64,000 nt of DNA from UBA7672 sp963738625 (GTDB taxonomy: Bacteria > Pseudomonadota > Alphaproteobacteria > Caulobacterales > Hyphomonadaceae), in NCBI GenBank assembly GCA_963738625.1, contig CAVTXH010000020.1, forward strand, positions 1-64,000, written 5' to 3'. Below are positions 25,455 to 35,099 of this stretch, one piece after another. Position numbers and translations under genes: made by a program. The notes under the pieces were generated by a model. That model had not been told where the DNA came from. It searched no databases and saw nothing but the letters and a program-made list of their open reading frames with translations. How positions within the stretch are numbered: position 1 is the first letter of the stretch; every line of letters begins with the position of its first letter.

Positions 25455-27608
25455 GTGAAGGACTGGAAGAAGTTGGCGGCTCTGGCCGTCAGCGTGCTTG
25501 CCCTGACTGAGGCCGCGCACGCGCAGACCCCCGCGCCGCAGGGCGCGGAATCCGGGAAGACCGCCGTCCAGACATTCGAGCCAGCCTTCTTTGCGCGGTT
25601 CAGCCCGGTAACGGCGGAAGACATGGTCCGCCAGCTTCCCGGCTTCTCCATCGATGAAGGCGAGGAGCTGCGTGGCTTCGGCGCCACAGCAGGCAACGTG
25701 CTGATCGACGGCCAGCGCCCAAGCAGCAAGACCGAGATCAGCGACGAACTCGGCCGCATCGCGGCGCGCGACGTGCTGCGCATCGAGCTGATCGGCGCCG
25801 CGGCCGCCGGCGATATCGATGTGCGCGGCTATACTGAACTCGCCAACGTGGTGCTGAAGCCCTCGAGTGGAATGTCGGTCTCAACCACCTGGGCCGCGAC
25901 GACGCGATACCAGGAGCAGGGCCGGCAGGGCTATCAGGTTGGCGCAACGCGCGCATGGAAGACAGACGATTTCGGTTTCCGCCTGAACGTGCAGGGCACC
26001 GGGCTTGGCGAGCGCGAGGAAGTCAAAGCGTTGTTTGCCAATGCTGCTGGCGCGCCGACGCGCCAGCAGAGCGAATTCTACCAGCAGCAGGGCCACGAGC
26101 TTCTGATCACGGGCGCGGTAAACTGGACGCCCACTGCGCGCGACACGCTGAACCTGAATTTTCGAATCCTGCCGCGTTATCTATCCATCAATGCGGCCGC
26201 CGATGTGCGCCTTCCGACCGGAACGCCGCTCGGCGCGATCTCGCTCGACTATAAAGAGAAGGACATCTGGTATCTCGATCTGGGCGGCGACTGGGAGCAC
26301 AAGTTCTCGGCCCAGAACGCGCTCAAGGTAATCACAGTTAATCGCCTGGTGAACTGGCGTCCGCAGCAGCTGCTCACCCAGAACCTCAACCCGCTTGTTT
26401 CGCCGCGCGGTCAGGCCGTCGACAATTCAGACAACCGTGCAGGCGAACATGTCGTGCGCGGCGTGTGGACCTTGAAGCCTAACACGCAGCACACGGTCGA
26501 GCTCGGCCTCGAGGGCGCCTACAACTATCGCCGGGCCGACCGCCAAAGTCTGCTGGGTCCGATTGGGGGGCCGTTCACGCCGATTACGGTTCCGGTCGCA
26601 TCGACCAAAGTGGAAGAAGAGCGTATCGAGGCGTCGATCACGGACGTGTGGCGCATCAATCCGCAACTCACCCTCGAAAGCGGCTTCAACTACGAGGCAT
26701 CCACAATCCGTCAGACCATCACCCAGCCGGCGCAGCCGGACGTCGAGCGCGATTTCACCTATCCCAAGCCGCGCTTCGTCGCGACCTGGGCGCCCACCCC
26801 GCAGGATCAATGGCGGTTGTCGCTGGTCAGGGATGTGTCGCAACTCGATTTCACCGACTTTGCGACTGGGCTCGATACCATCAGCAGCACCGCAAACATC
26901 GGCAACCCCAATCTCGAGCCGGAACAAACGTGGAAAGCGAGCCTGCAGTGGAAGCGCCCCATCGGACAGCGCGGCTCGATCTCGATCACCGGCTTCTATG
27001 ACGACATCGAAGACACGCAGGATTTCATCGCAGTAAGGGTGAACACGCCGCCGACCTGCAACGTCGCCGTTCCGCCTGCATCGTGCGTCCGCACCGCAGT
27101 CGGCAATATCGGCGATGGCGAGCGCTGGGGCGGGCGCGTCGAGGCGACATTTTCGCTCGATAGCCTTGGCGTGAAGAACGGTCTGGTGAAGTTCAACGTC
27201 GGTGCGCAGGACAGCCGCGTCACCGATCCCTTGACCGGCGTCGAGCGTGAGATTTCCAGCGAGACCGAGTATGACTGGTCGATCGATTTCAGGCAGGACA
27301 TCCCCTCGATGAAGATCGCCTGGGGCGGCGACTATGGCAGCCTGGGGCCGAACACCCAGTACCGGCACGAGCGCACCGAACTCACCGATCCGGCGGAAGG
27401 CGATCTTGATCTCTTCATCGAGACGACACGCTTCCTCGGCGGCGCGCTGGTGAGGCTGACGGCGGAGAATCTCGGCGACCAGGAGAAGGAAGTCGATCGC
27501 CGCTTCTTTACGCCGACCCGCATTCCGCCGGGCGCCTTCTCGTCGACCGAGGATCGCGTATCGACCTACGGTCGCACGCTCACGCTCACGGTCGCCGGCG
27601 CGTTCTAG
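25455..27608 (+). CDS. TonB-dependent outer-membrane receptor
   Basis: This 717-residue protein has a signal peptide (LAALAVSVLALTEAAHA), a plug domain (TAEDMVRQLPGFSIDEGEELRGFGATAGNVLIDGQRPSSK) and a long beta-barrel whose last strand ends LTLTVAGAF with terminal Phe. It imports a ligand across the outer membrane using TonB energy. It follows the B12-dependent metH, but no cobalamin riboswitch is seen in the 171-bp gap, so the ligand is open. GTG 25455 was chosen because AGGAGGGG precedes it; open frame further upstream lacks export features. Its stop overlaps the opposite gene's stop in CTAG. Confidence 0.85.
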   Translation: MKDWKKLAALAVSVLALTEAAHAQTPAPQGAESGKTAVQTFEPAFFARFSPVTAEDMVRQLPGFSIDEGEELRGFGATAGNVLIDGQRPSSKTEISDELGRIAARDVLRIELIGAAAAGDIDVRGYTELANVVLKPSSGMSVSTTWAATTRYQEQGRQGYQVGATRAWKTDDFGFRLNVQGTGLGEREEVKALFANAAGAPTRQQSEFYQQQGHELLITGAVNWTPTARDTLNLNFRILPRYLSINAAADVRLPTGTPLGAISLDYKEKDIWYLDLGGDWEHKFSAQNALKVITVNRLVNWRPQQLLTQNLNPLVSPRGQAVDNSDNRAGEHVVRGVWTLKPNTQHTVELGLEGAYNYRRADRQSLLGPIGGPFTPITVPVASTKVEEERIEASITDVWRINPQLTLESGFNYEASTIRQTITQPAQPDVERDFTYPKPRFVATWAPTPQDQWRLSLVRDVSQLDFTDFATGLDTISSTANIGNPNLEPEQTWKASLQWKRPIGQRGSISITGFYDDIEDTQDFIAVRVNTPPTCNVAVPPASCVRTAVGNIGDGERWGGRVEATFSLDSLGVKNGLVKFNVGAQDSRVTDPLTGVEREISSETEYDWSIDFRQDIPSMKIAWGGDYGSLGPNTQYRHERTELTDPAEGDLDLFIETTRFLGGALVRLTAENLGDQEKEVDRRFFTPTRIPPGAFSSTEDRVSTYGRTLTLTVAGAF

Positions 27609-28843
27609 AGGCCGAGCCGCTTGATCGCGCCCTGCGCGGCCGCGCGCCCGGTGGCGAAGCATGCCTGCAGGAGGTAGCCGCCGGTCGGCGCTTCCCAGTC
27701 GAGCATCTCGCCGCACACGAACGTCGAAGGATCCGCCTTCAGCGAATAGTCAGCGTTGAGGCTGTCCCAGCTTATTCCGCCTGCCGTCGAGATTGCGCGC
27801 TCGATCGGCGCAACGCCGGTGAGGCCCAGGCGAACGCCCTTGATGCGTCGCGCGAGGTCGCCGGGCGCGGCGGGCAGGGCGGGGCCGCCTTCGTCTTCGC
27901 GGATCAGGCTGGCGGCGACAGGCGACAGGCCGGCCTTGCGCAGGCGATTGGCCATCGAATCCTTCACGCCGCCGGAAAGCTTCGCGGCCAATGCGTCCTG
28001 CGTCATGTCGGGGAGGAGGTCGATCTCCAGGACCGCAGATCCCTTCGCCTCGATCGCATCGCGCAGCTGAGGCGATAGAGCGTATATCGCCCCGCCTTCG
28101 ATGCCGTACCCGGTCACCATGGCCTCGCCGCGTGCTTCCAGGTCGCCGAACTTCAGCCGCAGACGCTTGATCGGTTCGCCCGCGAACTTGCCTTTGAATA
28201 TGTCCGACCAGGAAATGAGGAAGCCGCTGTTGGACGGTTTCAGCGGCGCGATGCCCGCGCCGCGTTCGGCGAACGCCGCCTGCCAGCTTCCGTCCGATCC
28301 GAGCCTTGGCCAGCTTGCGCCGCCCAGTGCAAAGATCGCGGCGCCGCATTGTTCCACCAGCTTCTCGCCTGCCGTCTCGAATACCAGCGCGTCGCCCTGC
28401 CAGCCGGTCCAGCGCGAACGCGTGACGAGTTCGACTCCCATGCCGCCCAGCCGCGCCAGCCAGGCGCGCAGCAGCGGCGACGCCTTCATCGTTTTCGGAA
28501 ATATCCGCCCGCTCGATCCCACGAACGTCTCGACCCCCAGCGCTTCGCACCAGTCCCTCAGCGCCTCCGGCGGGAAGGCGCGAATCGCCGGCTCAAGATG
28601 CGCGCGCGCCGCGCCATAGCGCGTCAGGAACTGGTCGAGCGACTCCGAATGCGTGAGGTTGAGGCCGCCGCGCCCCGCCAGCAGGAGTTTCCGCGCGGCG
28701 TTTGGCATGCGATCGTGGATGGTCACCGCCACGCCCGCCTGCGCCAGAAGTTCGGCCGCAGCGAGGCCCGCCGGCCCAGCGCCTATGACAAGCACGTGCT
28801 TTGTGGCATGCGCGGGCTGGGACGTATCGCGGGAAGCTGGCAT
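27605..28843 (-). CDS. BaiN/HI0933-like flavoprotein (TIGR03862 type)
   Basis: This 412-residue FAD-dependent oxidoreductase has the dinucleotide-binding motif VLVIGAGPAGLAAAELLAQAG at the N-terminus, the family marker ARKLLLAGRGGLNLTHSE, and a C-terminal FAD contact region (CGEMLDWEAPTGGYLLQACFATGRAAAQGA). The physiological substrate is unknown. The start at 28843 is chosen because the Rossmann motif begins 15 residues later. Its ATG and the ATG of the divergent DUF885 gene share the bases CATG, so each gene's promoter lies inside the other's coding region. Confidence 0.88.
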   Translation of the reverse strand: MPASRDTSQPAHATKHVLVIGAGPAGLAAAELLAQAGVAVTIHDRMPNAARKLLLAGRGGLNLTHSESLDQFLTRYGAARAHLEPAIRAFPPEALRDWCEALGVETFVGSSGRIFPKTMKASPLLRAWLARLGGMGVELVTRSRWTGWQGDALVFETAGEKLVEQCGAAIFALGGASWPRLGSDGSWQAAFAERGAGIAPLKPSNSGFLISWSDIFKGKFAGEPIKRLRLKFGDLEARGEAMVTGYGIEGGAIYALSPQLRDAIEAKGSAVLEIDLLPDMTQDALAAKLSGGVKDSMANRLRKAGLSPVAASLIREDEGGPALPAAPGDLARRIKGVRLGLTGVAPIERAISTAGGISWDSLNADYSLKADPSTFVCGEMLDWEAPTGGYLLQACFATGRAAAQGAIKRLGL

Positions 28844-30683
28844 GGGCCTTGTCTTGAAGATCGTGGGCGGTCTCGTCGCGCTGGTCCTAGTCGCGATCCT
28901 AGCCGCCGTCACCGTTTTCTGGTGGCTTCCAGTCGGGCTCAACAACTACGCCAACAAAGTCTCGATCGAGCTTGTGCTCAACTCGCCCGAATCGCTCACC
29001 CAACTCGGCCTCGTCGACAATTCGCTGTTCGATTTCCACTCCGGGAAGCTCGACGACTATACCGAGGCGCAGGACGGCAGGATCCTCCACCTCTCCCGCC
29101 GCGCCCGCGCCGGGCTGGACAAGTACGGTCCGAAAGGACTCAAGGGCCAGGAAGCGCTTACCTGGAGCGTCCTCGCCAACGTCCTCGACGATCAGATTCG
29201 CGCCGGCGAAAGCCGCATTGCTGTCGAGCCGTACCGCGTCAACCAGATCTCCGGCGTCACGATCGACATGCCCTCCTTCCTCACCGACCTGCATCAGGTG
29301 AAGAACCGTCACGGCGCTGAGCGCTATGTGATGCGGCTCGTCGACTTCGGCCGTGTCCTGCGCGAGACGAAGGCGCGCGTGGAACACGACCGCCGGGACG
29401 GGATAACGCCGCCAGACTTCATCATCGACAAGGCGATAGGCGCAATGCGCGCCTTCATCGCGGGCGGAGCGGACAAGAACGTTCTGGTTGCCAGCTTTCG
29501 CCCGAAGGTCGAGGCGCTCGAAGCGATGAACTACAAGACGCGCGACAAGCTTATCGCCGACGCGACGTCGGCCGTCGAGACGCAGGTGATGCCGGGCTAT
29601 GAAGCGCTCATTGCACTGTTGGAGGAGATGCGCAAAACCGCGCCGCACGACGCCGGCGTGTGGCGCCTGCCGGGAGGGGCCGAGTACTACGCGGGACGCC
29701 TCAAATCGGAAACCACCACCAATCTCACCGCCGACCAGATCCACGACATCGGGCTTTCCGAGGTCGCGCGCATCGAAGCCGAGATGACATTCCTGCTCGA
29801 CGCCTTGCGCGTGCCGGCCGGCGCCTCTGTCGGCGCCCGCATCGACAATATGATGCGCGATCCCGCCGAGCTCTATCCCAACGACAATACCGGCCGAGGC
29901 CAGATGCTCGACTATCTCAACAGCCTCCAGACTAGCTTCGATGCGAAGTCGAAGGAGTGGTTCCGGTCGCTGCCCGCCCAGCCGCTGGAGATCGTGCGGG
30001 TGCCAGAGTACGCGGAGGATTCATCTGCAGGCGGCTACTACAATCCGCCCGCGCTCGACGGATCGCGCCCCGGCCGCTTCTACATCAATCTCAGGAACAC
30101 GGCGGACTACCCGAAATGGACGCTGCCGACGCTGTTCTATCACGAGGCCGAGCCGGGCCATCACTTCCAGCTGTCCGCAGCGCAGACCGTCCGGGGCGTG
30201 CCCATCATCCGCCAGGTCGTGACGCCGGCAGCCTTCGCCGAAGGCTGGGGTCTCTATGCGGAGAGGCTGGCCAAGGAGATGGGTCTCTACGACGCCGATC
30301 CGCGCGGCGATGTCGGCCGCCTGCAGTCGGAAATGTTCCGCGCCGTCCGTCTCGTGGTCGATACCGGCATGCACGCGAAGAAGTGGTCGCGGGAGCAGGC
30401 GATCGAGTACATGCGCGCCAAGACCGGCCTGACCGAAGACGAGGTCAGGCGCGAGATCGAACGCTATGTCGCCTGGCCCGGCCAGGCCTGCTCCTACAAG
30501 ATCGGCGAGCTCACCATTCTGCGCCTGCGCGATCGGGCGAGGGCCGAGCTCGGCGACCGGTTCGACATCCGCGCCTTCCACGAAGAAGTGCTGATGAATG
30601 GCGGTCTGCCGCTCGGCGTGCTGGAGCAGGCAATCAACCAGTGGATCGGCGAGGAGAAGGCGCGCGCCGTGAAAGCGTATTGA
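28842..30683 (+). CDS. DUF885 family membrane-anchored metallopeptidase-like protein
   Basis: This 613-residue protein has an N-terminal membrane anchor (LVLKIVGGLVALVLVAILAAVTVFWW) and a large helical DUF885 domain. The zinc-peptidase-like motif HEAEPGHHF lies at 434-442, with AFAEGWGLYAE about 30 residues later and the late block WPGQACSYKIGELTI. DUF885 proteins resemble carboxypeptidase-type metallopeptidases, but substrates are rarely known. GGGAAG-like purines precede the ATG. A decayed C-terminal copy of the same family lies at 62717-62956. Confidence 0.87.
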   Translation: MGLVLKIVGGLVALVLVAILAAVTVFWWLPVGLNNYANKVSIELVLNSPESLTQLGLVDNSLFDFHSGKLDDYTEAQDGRILHLSRRARAGLDKYGPKGLKGQEALTWSVLANVLDDQIRAGESRIAVEPYRVNQISGVTIDMPSFLTDLHQVKNRHGAERYVMRLVDFGRVLRETKARVEHDRRDGITPPDFIIDKAIGAMRAFIAGGADKNVLVASFRPKVEALEAMNYKTRDKLIADATSAVETQVMPGYEALIALLEEMRKTAPHDAGVWRLPGGAEYYAGRLKSETTTNLTADQIHDIGLSEVARIEAEMTFLLDALRVPAGASVGARIDNMMRDPAELYPNDNTGRGQMLDYLNSLQTSFDAKSKEWFRSLPAQPLEIVRVPEYAEDSSAGGYYNPPALDGSRPGRFYINLRNTADYPKWTLPTLFYHEAEPGHHFQLSAAQTVRGVPIIRQVVTPAAFAEGWGLYAERLAKEMGLYDADPRGDVGRLQSEMFRAVRLVVDTGMHAKKWSREQAIEYMRAKTGLTEDEVRREIERYVAWPGQACSYKIGELTILRLRDRARAELGDRFDIRAFHEEVLMNGGLPLGVLEQAINQWIGEEKARAVKAY

Positions 30684-31139
30684 TCGGCGCGAATCCTGTT
30701 CGCGGATTGGGTGTCCCGGCTTGCGACACCCGGGCTGCCAGCTAGCCTTGCTCCGATGCCCTCGTCTCGGGGCAAGCGGAGGCCAGAATGGCTCAAGCCT
30801 TGGTGAACACTTTCAGGCGCGTAGACCTCGGCTGGGTGCGGATCGAGATCGCCCTACTGGTCGGCGCGGTCATCCTTGCGGGCTGATTGGCCTCAGGCTC
30901 ATTGCAGGGCGTTAGCTTGACTTTAGGGGTTTTGGGAGCGATATGCCCCTCGCGTTCCATCGATTGGAGCGATATCGGCGCTCCGGAAGCGTGAAGGGTC
31001 CAGAAGGATCCAGCCCGTTGAGCCCTGAAAAGATCGCATGATCGCCCGCGCACGCCGGGCCATCCCAAAAAGCAGCGCTTCGGCGGACCCGAGACAAATC
31101 GGGCGTCCGCGCGTTTGCGCACACGAAAGAACCTCCCAC
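30684..31139. other. 456-bp gap between the DUF885 gene and the DEAD-box helicase
   Basis: Apart from the small membrane-peptide frame at 30788-30886, no gene is evident. The right half should carry the promoter and 5' leader of the helicase. The frame upstream of the helicase TTG is open to 31038 but reads as basic, non-conserved residues. No strong terminator hairpin is seen. Confidence 0.45.
30788..30886 (+). CDS. Candidate 32-residue membrane peptide
   Basis: An ATG frame encodes 32 residues: a basic amphipathic start (MAQALVNTFRRVDLGW) and a hydrophobic C-terminal segment (IEIALLVGAVILAG) long enough to enter a membrane. GGAGG lies 5 nt before the ATG, an excellent ribosome binding site for an otherwise empty region. 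It is 104 bp after the DUF885 gene. No homolog is known to me; the call rests on the binding site and hydrophobicity alone. Confidence 0.4.
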   Translation: MAQALVNTFRRVDLGWVRIEIALLVGAVILAG

Positions 31140-32792
31140 TTGACCCAGTTCAAAGACCCCAAGTTTTCAGATTTGGGACTCAACGCCTCGATCCTTAAGG
31201 CGCTGACCGACAAGGGCTATACCGATCCAACCCCGATCCAGGCGCAGGCCATTCCCGGCGTCATGGCGGGCCGCGATCTGCTCGGCATCGCGCAGACCGG
31301 CACGGGCAAAACCGCCGCCTTCGCCCTTCCCATCCTCCACCGCCTTGCAGCCGACCGTAAGCCCGCTCCGAAGCGCGGCTGCCGCTGCCTTGTGCTCTCG
31401 CCGACGCGTGAGCTTGCAACGCAGATCGCTGAAAGCTTCCGCGCCTATGGCGCGCAGCTCGGCATGACGGTCGCCACGATCTTCGGCGGCGTCGCCCACG
31501 GCCCGCAGCGCTCTGCGCTCGCCCGCGGCGTCGACATCATCGTTGCAGCGCCCGGCCGCCTGCTCGACCACCTTGGCGAGCGCGACGCCGATCTCTCCAA
31601 AGTCGAAATCTTCGTTCTCGACGAAGCCGACCAGATGCTCGACATGGGCTTCATCGTCCCAATTCGTCAGATCGTGAAGCACCTGCCGAAGCAGCGTCAG
31701 AACCTGTTCTTCTCCGCCACCATGCCGTCCGACATTGGCAAGCTGGCGGGCGAGTTGCTGCATGACCCGCTCAAGGTCTCGGTGGCGCCGCCCGCGACAA
31801 CCGTCGAGCGCGTCAACCAGCAGGTCGTTTTCGTCGAAGCCGGCCGCAAGCGCGGGCTGCTGACGGAGCTGTTTGCCGACCCGGCCTTCAAGCGCGTGCT
31901 GGTGTTTACCCGCACCAAACGCGGCGCCGACAAGGTCACCCGTATCCTCGAAGGCGGCGGCGTTACTGCCTCGGCCATTCACGGCAACAAGAGCCAGGCC
32001 CAGCGTGAACGCGCGCTGGCCTCGTTCAAGTCCGGTGATGTCCGCGCCCTCGTGGCGACCGATATCGCCGCCCGCGGCATAGACGTGTCGAGCGTGACAC
32101 ACGTCGTGCAGTACGAGCTGCCGGAAGTTCCCGAGCAGTATGTCCACCGCATCGGCCGCACCGCGCGCGCCGGCACGGATGGTTCGGCCGTGGCGTTCTG
32201 CGCCGAGGACGAGCGTCCGCTGCTGCGCGATATCGAGAAAGTGACCCGCCAGAAAATCCCCAGCGTCGATCGCCGCGGCGATGCAGCGCTTGGGCAGCTC
32301 TCGGCCAATGTCACGGATGGCGAGAAGAGGGGCCGTGTCGAATCACGCGGTCGTCCGCAGCCGCGCCGTCAGCAACAGCAGAAACCGCGCCGCAGCGAAC
32401 CCCGTGGCGAGCATCGCGGCGATCCGCGCGGCGACCAGCACGGCCTCGACACGCGCCCGGAACACCTCCAGCACGAGCCTCGCGGCGAGGGTGAGGGCAG
32501 GTCGCGCCGTCGCCGTCGCGGCGGCGGCAATGGCAAGCCCAACGGGAACTCGCCCGGCTGGGCCGGCGCCGAAGCGAAGTCCGGACAGCGCCCTGGTCAG
32601 CAGAACGACGCAAAGAAGAACGGCGGCCAGAAATCGGCGAACCATCGCAAGGGCCAGCCGCGCGGCGGCGAAGGCCCGGTGCGTAATGATGTGATGAAGG
32701 TGAATGCCGGCCGGCCCTCCGGACCTGTGGTTTCGGCCGATCAGCTGATGAAGCACCTTTCGTCCAGCAACCCTTGGTCGAAGCAGGGTTAA
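31140..32792 (+). CDS. DEAD-box ATP-dependent RNA helicase, RhlE-like
   Basis: This 550-residue RNA helicase has all core motifs: Q motif near PTPIQAQAIP (30-39), Walker A AQTGTGKT (51-58), PTRELATQ, DEAD in VLDEADQMLDMGF, SAT in FFSATMPS, ATDIAARGIDV and HRIGRTARAG. After ~residue 385 comes a long low-complexity basic tail with RG repeats, typical of RhlE/DeaD proteins and used for RNA binding. TTG 31140 is chosen because MTQFKDPKFSDLGL fits the family; the frame upstream is open but not conserved. It likely acts in ribosome assembly or cold adaptation. Confidence 0.92.
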   Translation: MTQFKDPKFSDLGLNASILKALTDKGYTDPTPIQAQAIPGVMAGRDLLGIAQTGTGKTAAFALPILHRLAADRKPAPKRGCRCLVLSPTRELATQIAESFRAYGAQLGMTVATIFGGVAHGPQRSALARGVDIIVAAPGRLLDHLGERDADLSKVEIFVLDEADQMLDMGFIVPIRQIVKHLPKQRQNLFFSATMPSDIGKLAGELLHDPLKVSVAPPATTVERVNQQVVFVEAGRKRGLLTELFADPAFKRVLVFTRTKRGADKVTRILEGGGVTASAIHGNKSQAQRERALASFKSGDVRALVATDIAARGIDVSSVTHVVQYELPEVPEQYVHRIGRTARAGTDGSAVAFCAEDERPLLRDIEKVTRQKIPSVDRRGDAALGQLSANVTDGEKRGRVESRGRPQPRRQQQQKPRRSEPRGEHRGDPRGDQHGLDTRPEHLQHEPRGEGEGRSRRRRRGGGNGKPNGNSPGWAGAEAKSGQRPGQQNDAKKNGGQKSANHRKGQPRGGEGPVRNDVMKVNAGRPSGPVVSADQLMKHLSSSNPWSKQG

Positions 32793-32807
32793 TCGGCCTC
32801 TAATCGG

Positions 32808-32860
32808 CTCAAAAAAAGCAATCGCCGCCGACCTTGCGGTCGGCGGCGACGCTTCCTGTT
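32808..32860 (+). terminator. Strong hairpin after the DEAD-box helicase gene
   Basis: CGCCGCCGACC (32823-32833) and GGTCGGCGGCG (32838-32848) make a perfect 11-bp stem with loop TTGC. Downstream is GACGCTTCCTGTTCC, pyrimidine-rich rather than a T run. On the opposite strand seven T residues occur 5 nt after the stem. It probably ends the helicase transcript. Confidence 0.55.
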
Positions 32861-33071
32861 CCCGGCGGGGGGACGTGGGGGGACTAGATCGCCGGGTTTC
32901 GGAACTTTTTTCCCATGTCCTCTACAAACACTGCCCGGACATAACTGCCGTGCGCGCGAGGGGTTCCGGGAGTGTCTGTTATTTGGGAAGGGTCAGTTCG
33001 ATTCCAAGGGGCCGGCTGCAGGTTCCCGATTGCGCCTTACAGCCGCTTCGAGGAAAGTGCATAGACACAGC

Positions 33072-33779
33072 ATGAGTATCTGGTCCCAGTTGGCGAGCCT
33101 CGCCCAGCGCGCCTTTGAGGAAGGCGAGGAGCCTTCCCGCGAGGTTGCGACCCCGCTTTGCGGACCTGACGCCAATGATATAGAATTTACTGCGGCTATC
33201 GTGGGTCTCGGCGCCAAGCTGGCGAAGGCCGACGGGCTGGTGACGATCGACGAAGTGGCGGCGTTTTCGCGCGTCTTCAGGGCTGCGCCGGGCGATGAAG
33301 CAGCGATGCGCCGCGTCTTCGACATCGCGCGGCAAACTGTCGTGGGCTACGAGCACTACGCCCGCCGCATAGCTAAAAGATACCGGGACCGGCCCTGCTT
33401 GCTCGAAGGCGTGCTCGACGGCCTGTTCCAGATTGCCGCAGCCGACGGCGCAGTGACCTCCGAAGAGCTCGACTATCTGCGCAGCGTCTCGGACTCGTTC
33501 GGCTTCAACGAGGACGACTTCCGCCGCATCAAGGCGAGCCATCTCGGGGCCGACCCCGACGATCCCTACACAATTCTGGGCGTGCCCCACACCGCTACCT
33601 TCGAGAAAGTGCGGGAGGCGTACCGTCAGCTCATGCGCGAGAATCATCCCGACACGGCGACCAACACGAAGTCGGCGCCCCGCGAATACGAGCACATCGC
33701 GACCGAAAAGGCGGCGGCGATCACCACGGCCTATGCCCGCATCCGCGCGGAGCGGGGTTTTCTCACTCGCGCCGATTGA
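33072..33779 (+). CDS. TerB-like and J-domain protein (DjlA type)
   Basis: This 235-residue protein has a TerB-like helical domain over about 35-155 (FTAAIVGLGAKLAKADGLVTIDEV and LFQIAAADGAVTSEELDYL, two acidic repeat motifs). A C-terminal J domain spans 163-230 with YTILGV and the HPD tripeptide at 192-194, which stimulates Hsp70 ATPase. This is the layout of DjlA-type cochaperones, although the N-terminal membrane segment of E. coli DjlA is absent. The start at 33072 gives MSIWSQLASLAQ. A small membrane-protein gene follows 42 bp later. Confidence 0.85.
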   Translation: MSIWSQLASLAQRAFEEGEEPSREVATPLCGPDANDIEFTAAIVGLGAKLAKADGLVTIDEVAAFSRVFRAAPGDEAAMRRVFDIARQTVVGYEHYARRIAKRYRDRPCLLEGVLDGLFQIAAADGAVTSEELDYLRSVSDSFGFNEDDFRRIKASHLGADPDDPYTILGVPHTATFEKVREAYRQLMRENHPDTATNTKSAPREYEHIATEKAAAITTAYARIRAERGFLTRAD

Positions 33780-33821
33780 CATTTGGAGCCCTGCGCGCAC
33801 TTTTTGATTCAGGAGATCCGA

Positions 33822-34097
33822 ATGACCGAGACCTTGGGCAATTCCGACTTCGGCGCGCGTCTTAACCTTGCGTTGCAGAAGCTGGGCGGCTTCCTGGGCA
33901 AGGCTGGATTCGGACTGTTCCTGCTGGCCGCGGCCGTGGCGGCCCTCGTCGCCACCACATTTATCGGCCTAATGCTGGCCATCGCGGCCATCTTCCTCAC
34001 CTTCGCTCACTCCATCAGCCGGCCTCGCAGCCGCCAGGGCGACCCCAATACGCTGGAGGCGCGCAACACCGCCGACGGCTGGGTGATCGAGAGCTAA
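33822..34097 (+). CDS. Small two-helix membrane protein
   Basis: The protein has 91 residues, with an amphipathic N-terminus and a hydrophobic stretch (GFGLFLLAAAVAALVATTFIGLMLAIAAIFLTFAHS in pieces, about residues 28-63) that can form two membrane helices, then a polar tail ending GWVIES. AGGAG at 33811-33815 supports ATG 33822. No family is recognised. It is 42 bp after the TerB/J-domain gene and may belong to the same transcript. Confidence 0.6.
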   Translation: MTETLGNSDFGARLNLALQKLGGFLGKAGFGLFLLAAAVAALVATTFIGLMLAIAAIFLTFAHSISRPRSRQGDPNTLEARNTADGWVIES

Positions 34098-34205
34098 ACC
34101 CAATAATCTGCAAGGCTTGCGTGAGGTCCATCACGGGTCCATTGGGTCCGGGCGTCACGCATATGTGAATCACCCGTGGTTTCGGGGACTGGATCGGGGG
34201 ACAGG

Positions 34206-35099
34206 ATGAAGCCCGCGGATTTCGCGCTGCTCTTCGCCGTCTGCCTGATGTGGGCGCTCAACCTTGTCATCACACGCTGGGCGGTGTCGGCTGCCGAGGT
34301 GCCGCCGATTTTCTTTGCGGGGGTGCGGCTGGGGCTGGTCGGACTGGTGTTGTCGCCCTTCCTTTTCCCGGCCCCGCGGCAGATCGGATTGATGTTCCTA
34401 ATCGCGATGGGCATGGGGGCGGTGCAGTTCGGCCTGCTGTTCCTCGGCTTGGCCAATGCATCGGCCAGCGCGGCGGCTGTCATCGGACAACTGGGCGTGC
34501 CGATCACCACGATCTTCTCGATCATGTTCCTTGGCGAGCAGATCGGCTGGAGGCGCGGCCTCGGCATCATCATGAGCTTTGTCGGCGTTCTCATCATCGC
34601 CATCGAACCAGAACGCTTGTCGCTGACGCTCGGATTGATCCTTCTGTTCCTTGCCGCGGTCTCTTCCTCGGCAGCCAGCATCCTGATGAAGCGGATCACG
34701 CCGATGCCGGCGATGAAGCTGCAGGCCTGGGTCGGCGCGTTCTCGGTCATTCCGCTGATGGCGCTATCGTTTGCAGCCGAGACCGGGCAGGCGGCCGCCG
34801 CCTTTTCCGGCAATCTGCTGATCTATGCCTCGACGGCCTTCGCCGTGCTGGCGGTGTCGATATTCGGACACGGCACGTTCTACCGGATGATCAAGCGATA
34901 TGATGTGACGTTGATTTCGCCGCTTACGCTGATGACGCCAATTCTCGGCGTGGCCCTCGGCATCGGTCTGCTGGGTGAGCCGCTGACCTTGAAACTGGCG
35001 GTTGGAGCCGTGGTGGCGCTGATCGGCGTGGCGGTGATCATGGTGAGGCCGAACCGGCGCTTCCCCGAAGCCGCGGTTGGCGACAAGATCGGCCAATGA
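34206..35099 (+). CDS. EamA/DMT-superfamily transporter
   Basis: This 297-residue inner-membrane protein has about ten hydrophobic helices in two EamA repeats. The first contains FAVCLMWALNLVITRWAV and VIGQLGVPITTIFSIMFLGEQIGWRRG; the second contains YRMIKRYDVTLISPLTLMTPILGVALGIGLLGEPLTLK. The repeated PxxxxxxxxLGE signature is typical of drug/metabolite exporters such as amino-acid or metabolite efflux carriers. The start at 34206 follows a purine-rich GGGGGACAGG. Its stop overlaps the start of the amidase gene by 4 nt. Confidence 0.85.
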   Translation: MKPADFALLFAVCLMWALNLVITRWAVSAAEVPPIFFAGVRLGLVGLVLSPFLFPAPRQIGLMFLIAMGMGAVQFGLLFLGLANASASAAAVIGQLGVPITTIFSIMFLGEQIGWRRGLGIIMSFVGVLIIAIEPERLSLTLGLILLFLAAVSSSAASILMKRITPMPAMKLQAWVGAFSVIPLMALSFAAETGQAAAAFSGNLLIYASTAFAVLAVSIFGHGTFYRMIKRYDVTLISPLTLMTPILGVALGIGLLGEPLTLKLAVGAVVALIGVAVIMVRPNRRFPEAAVGDKIGQ

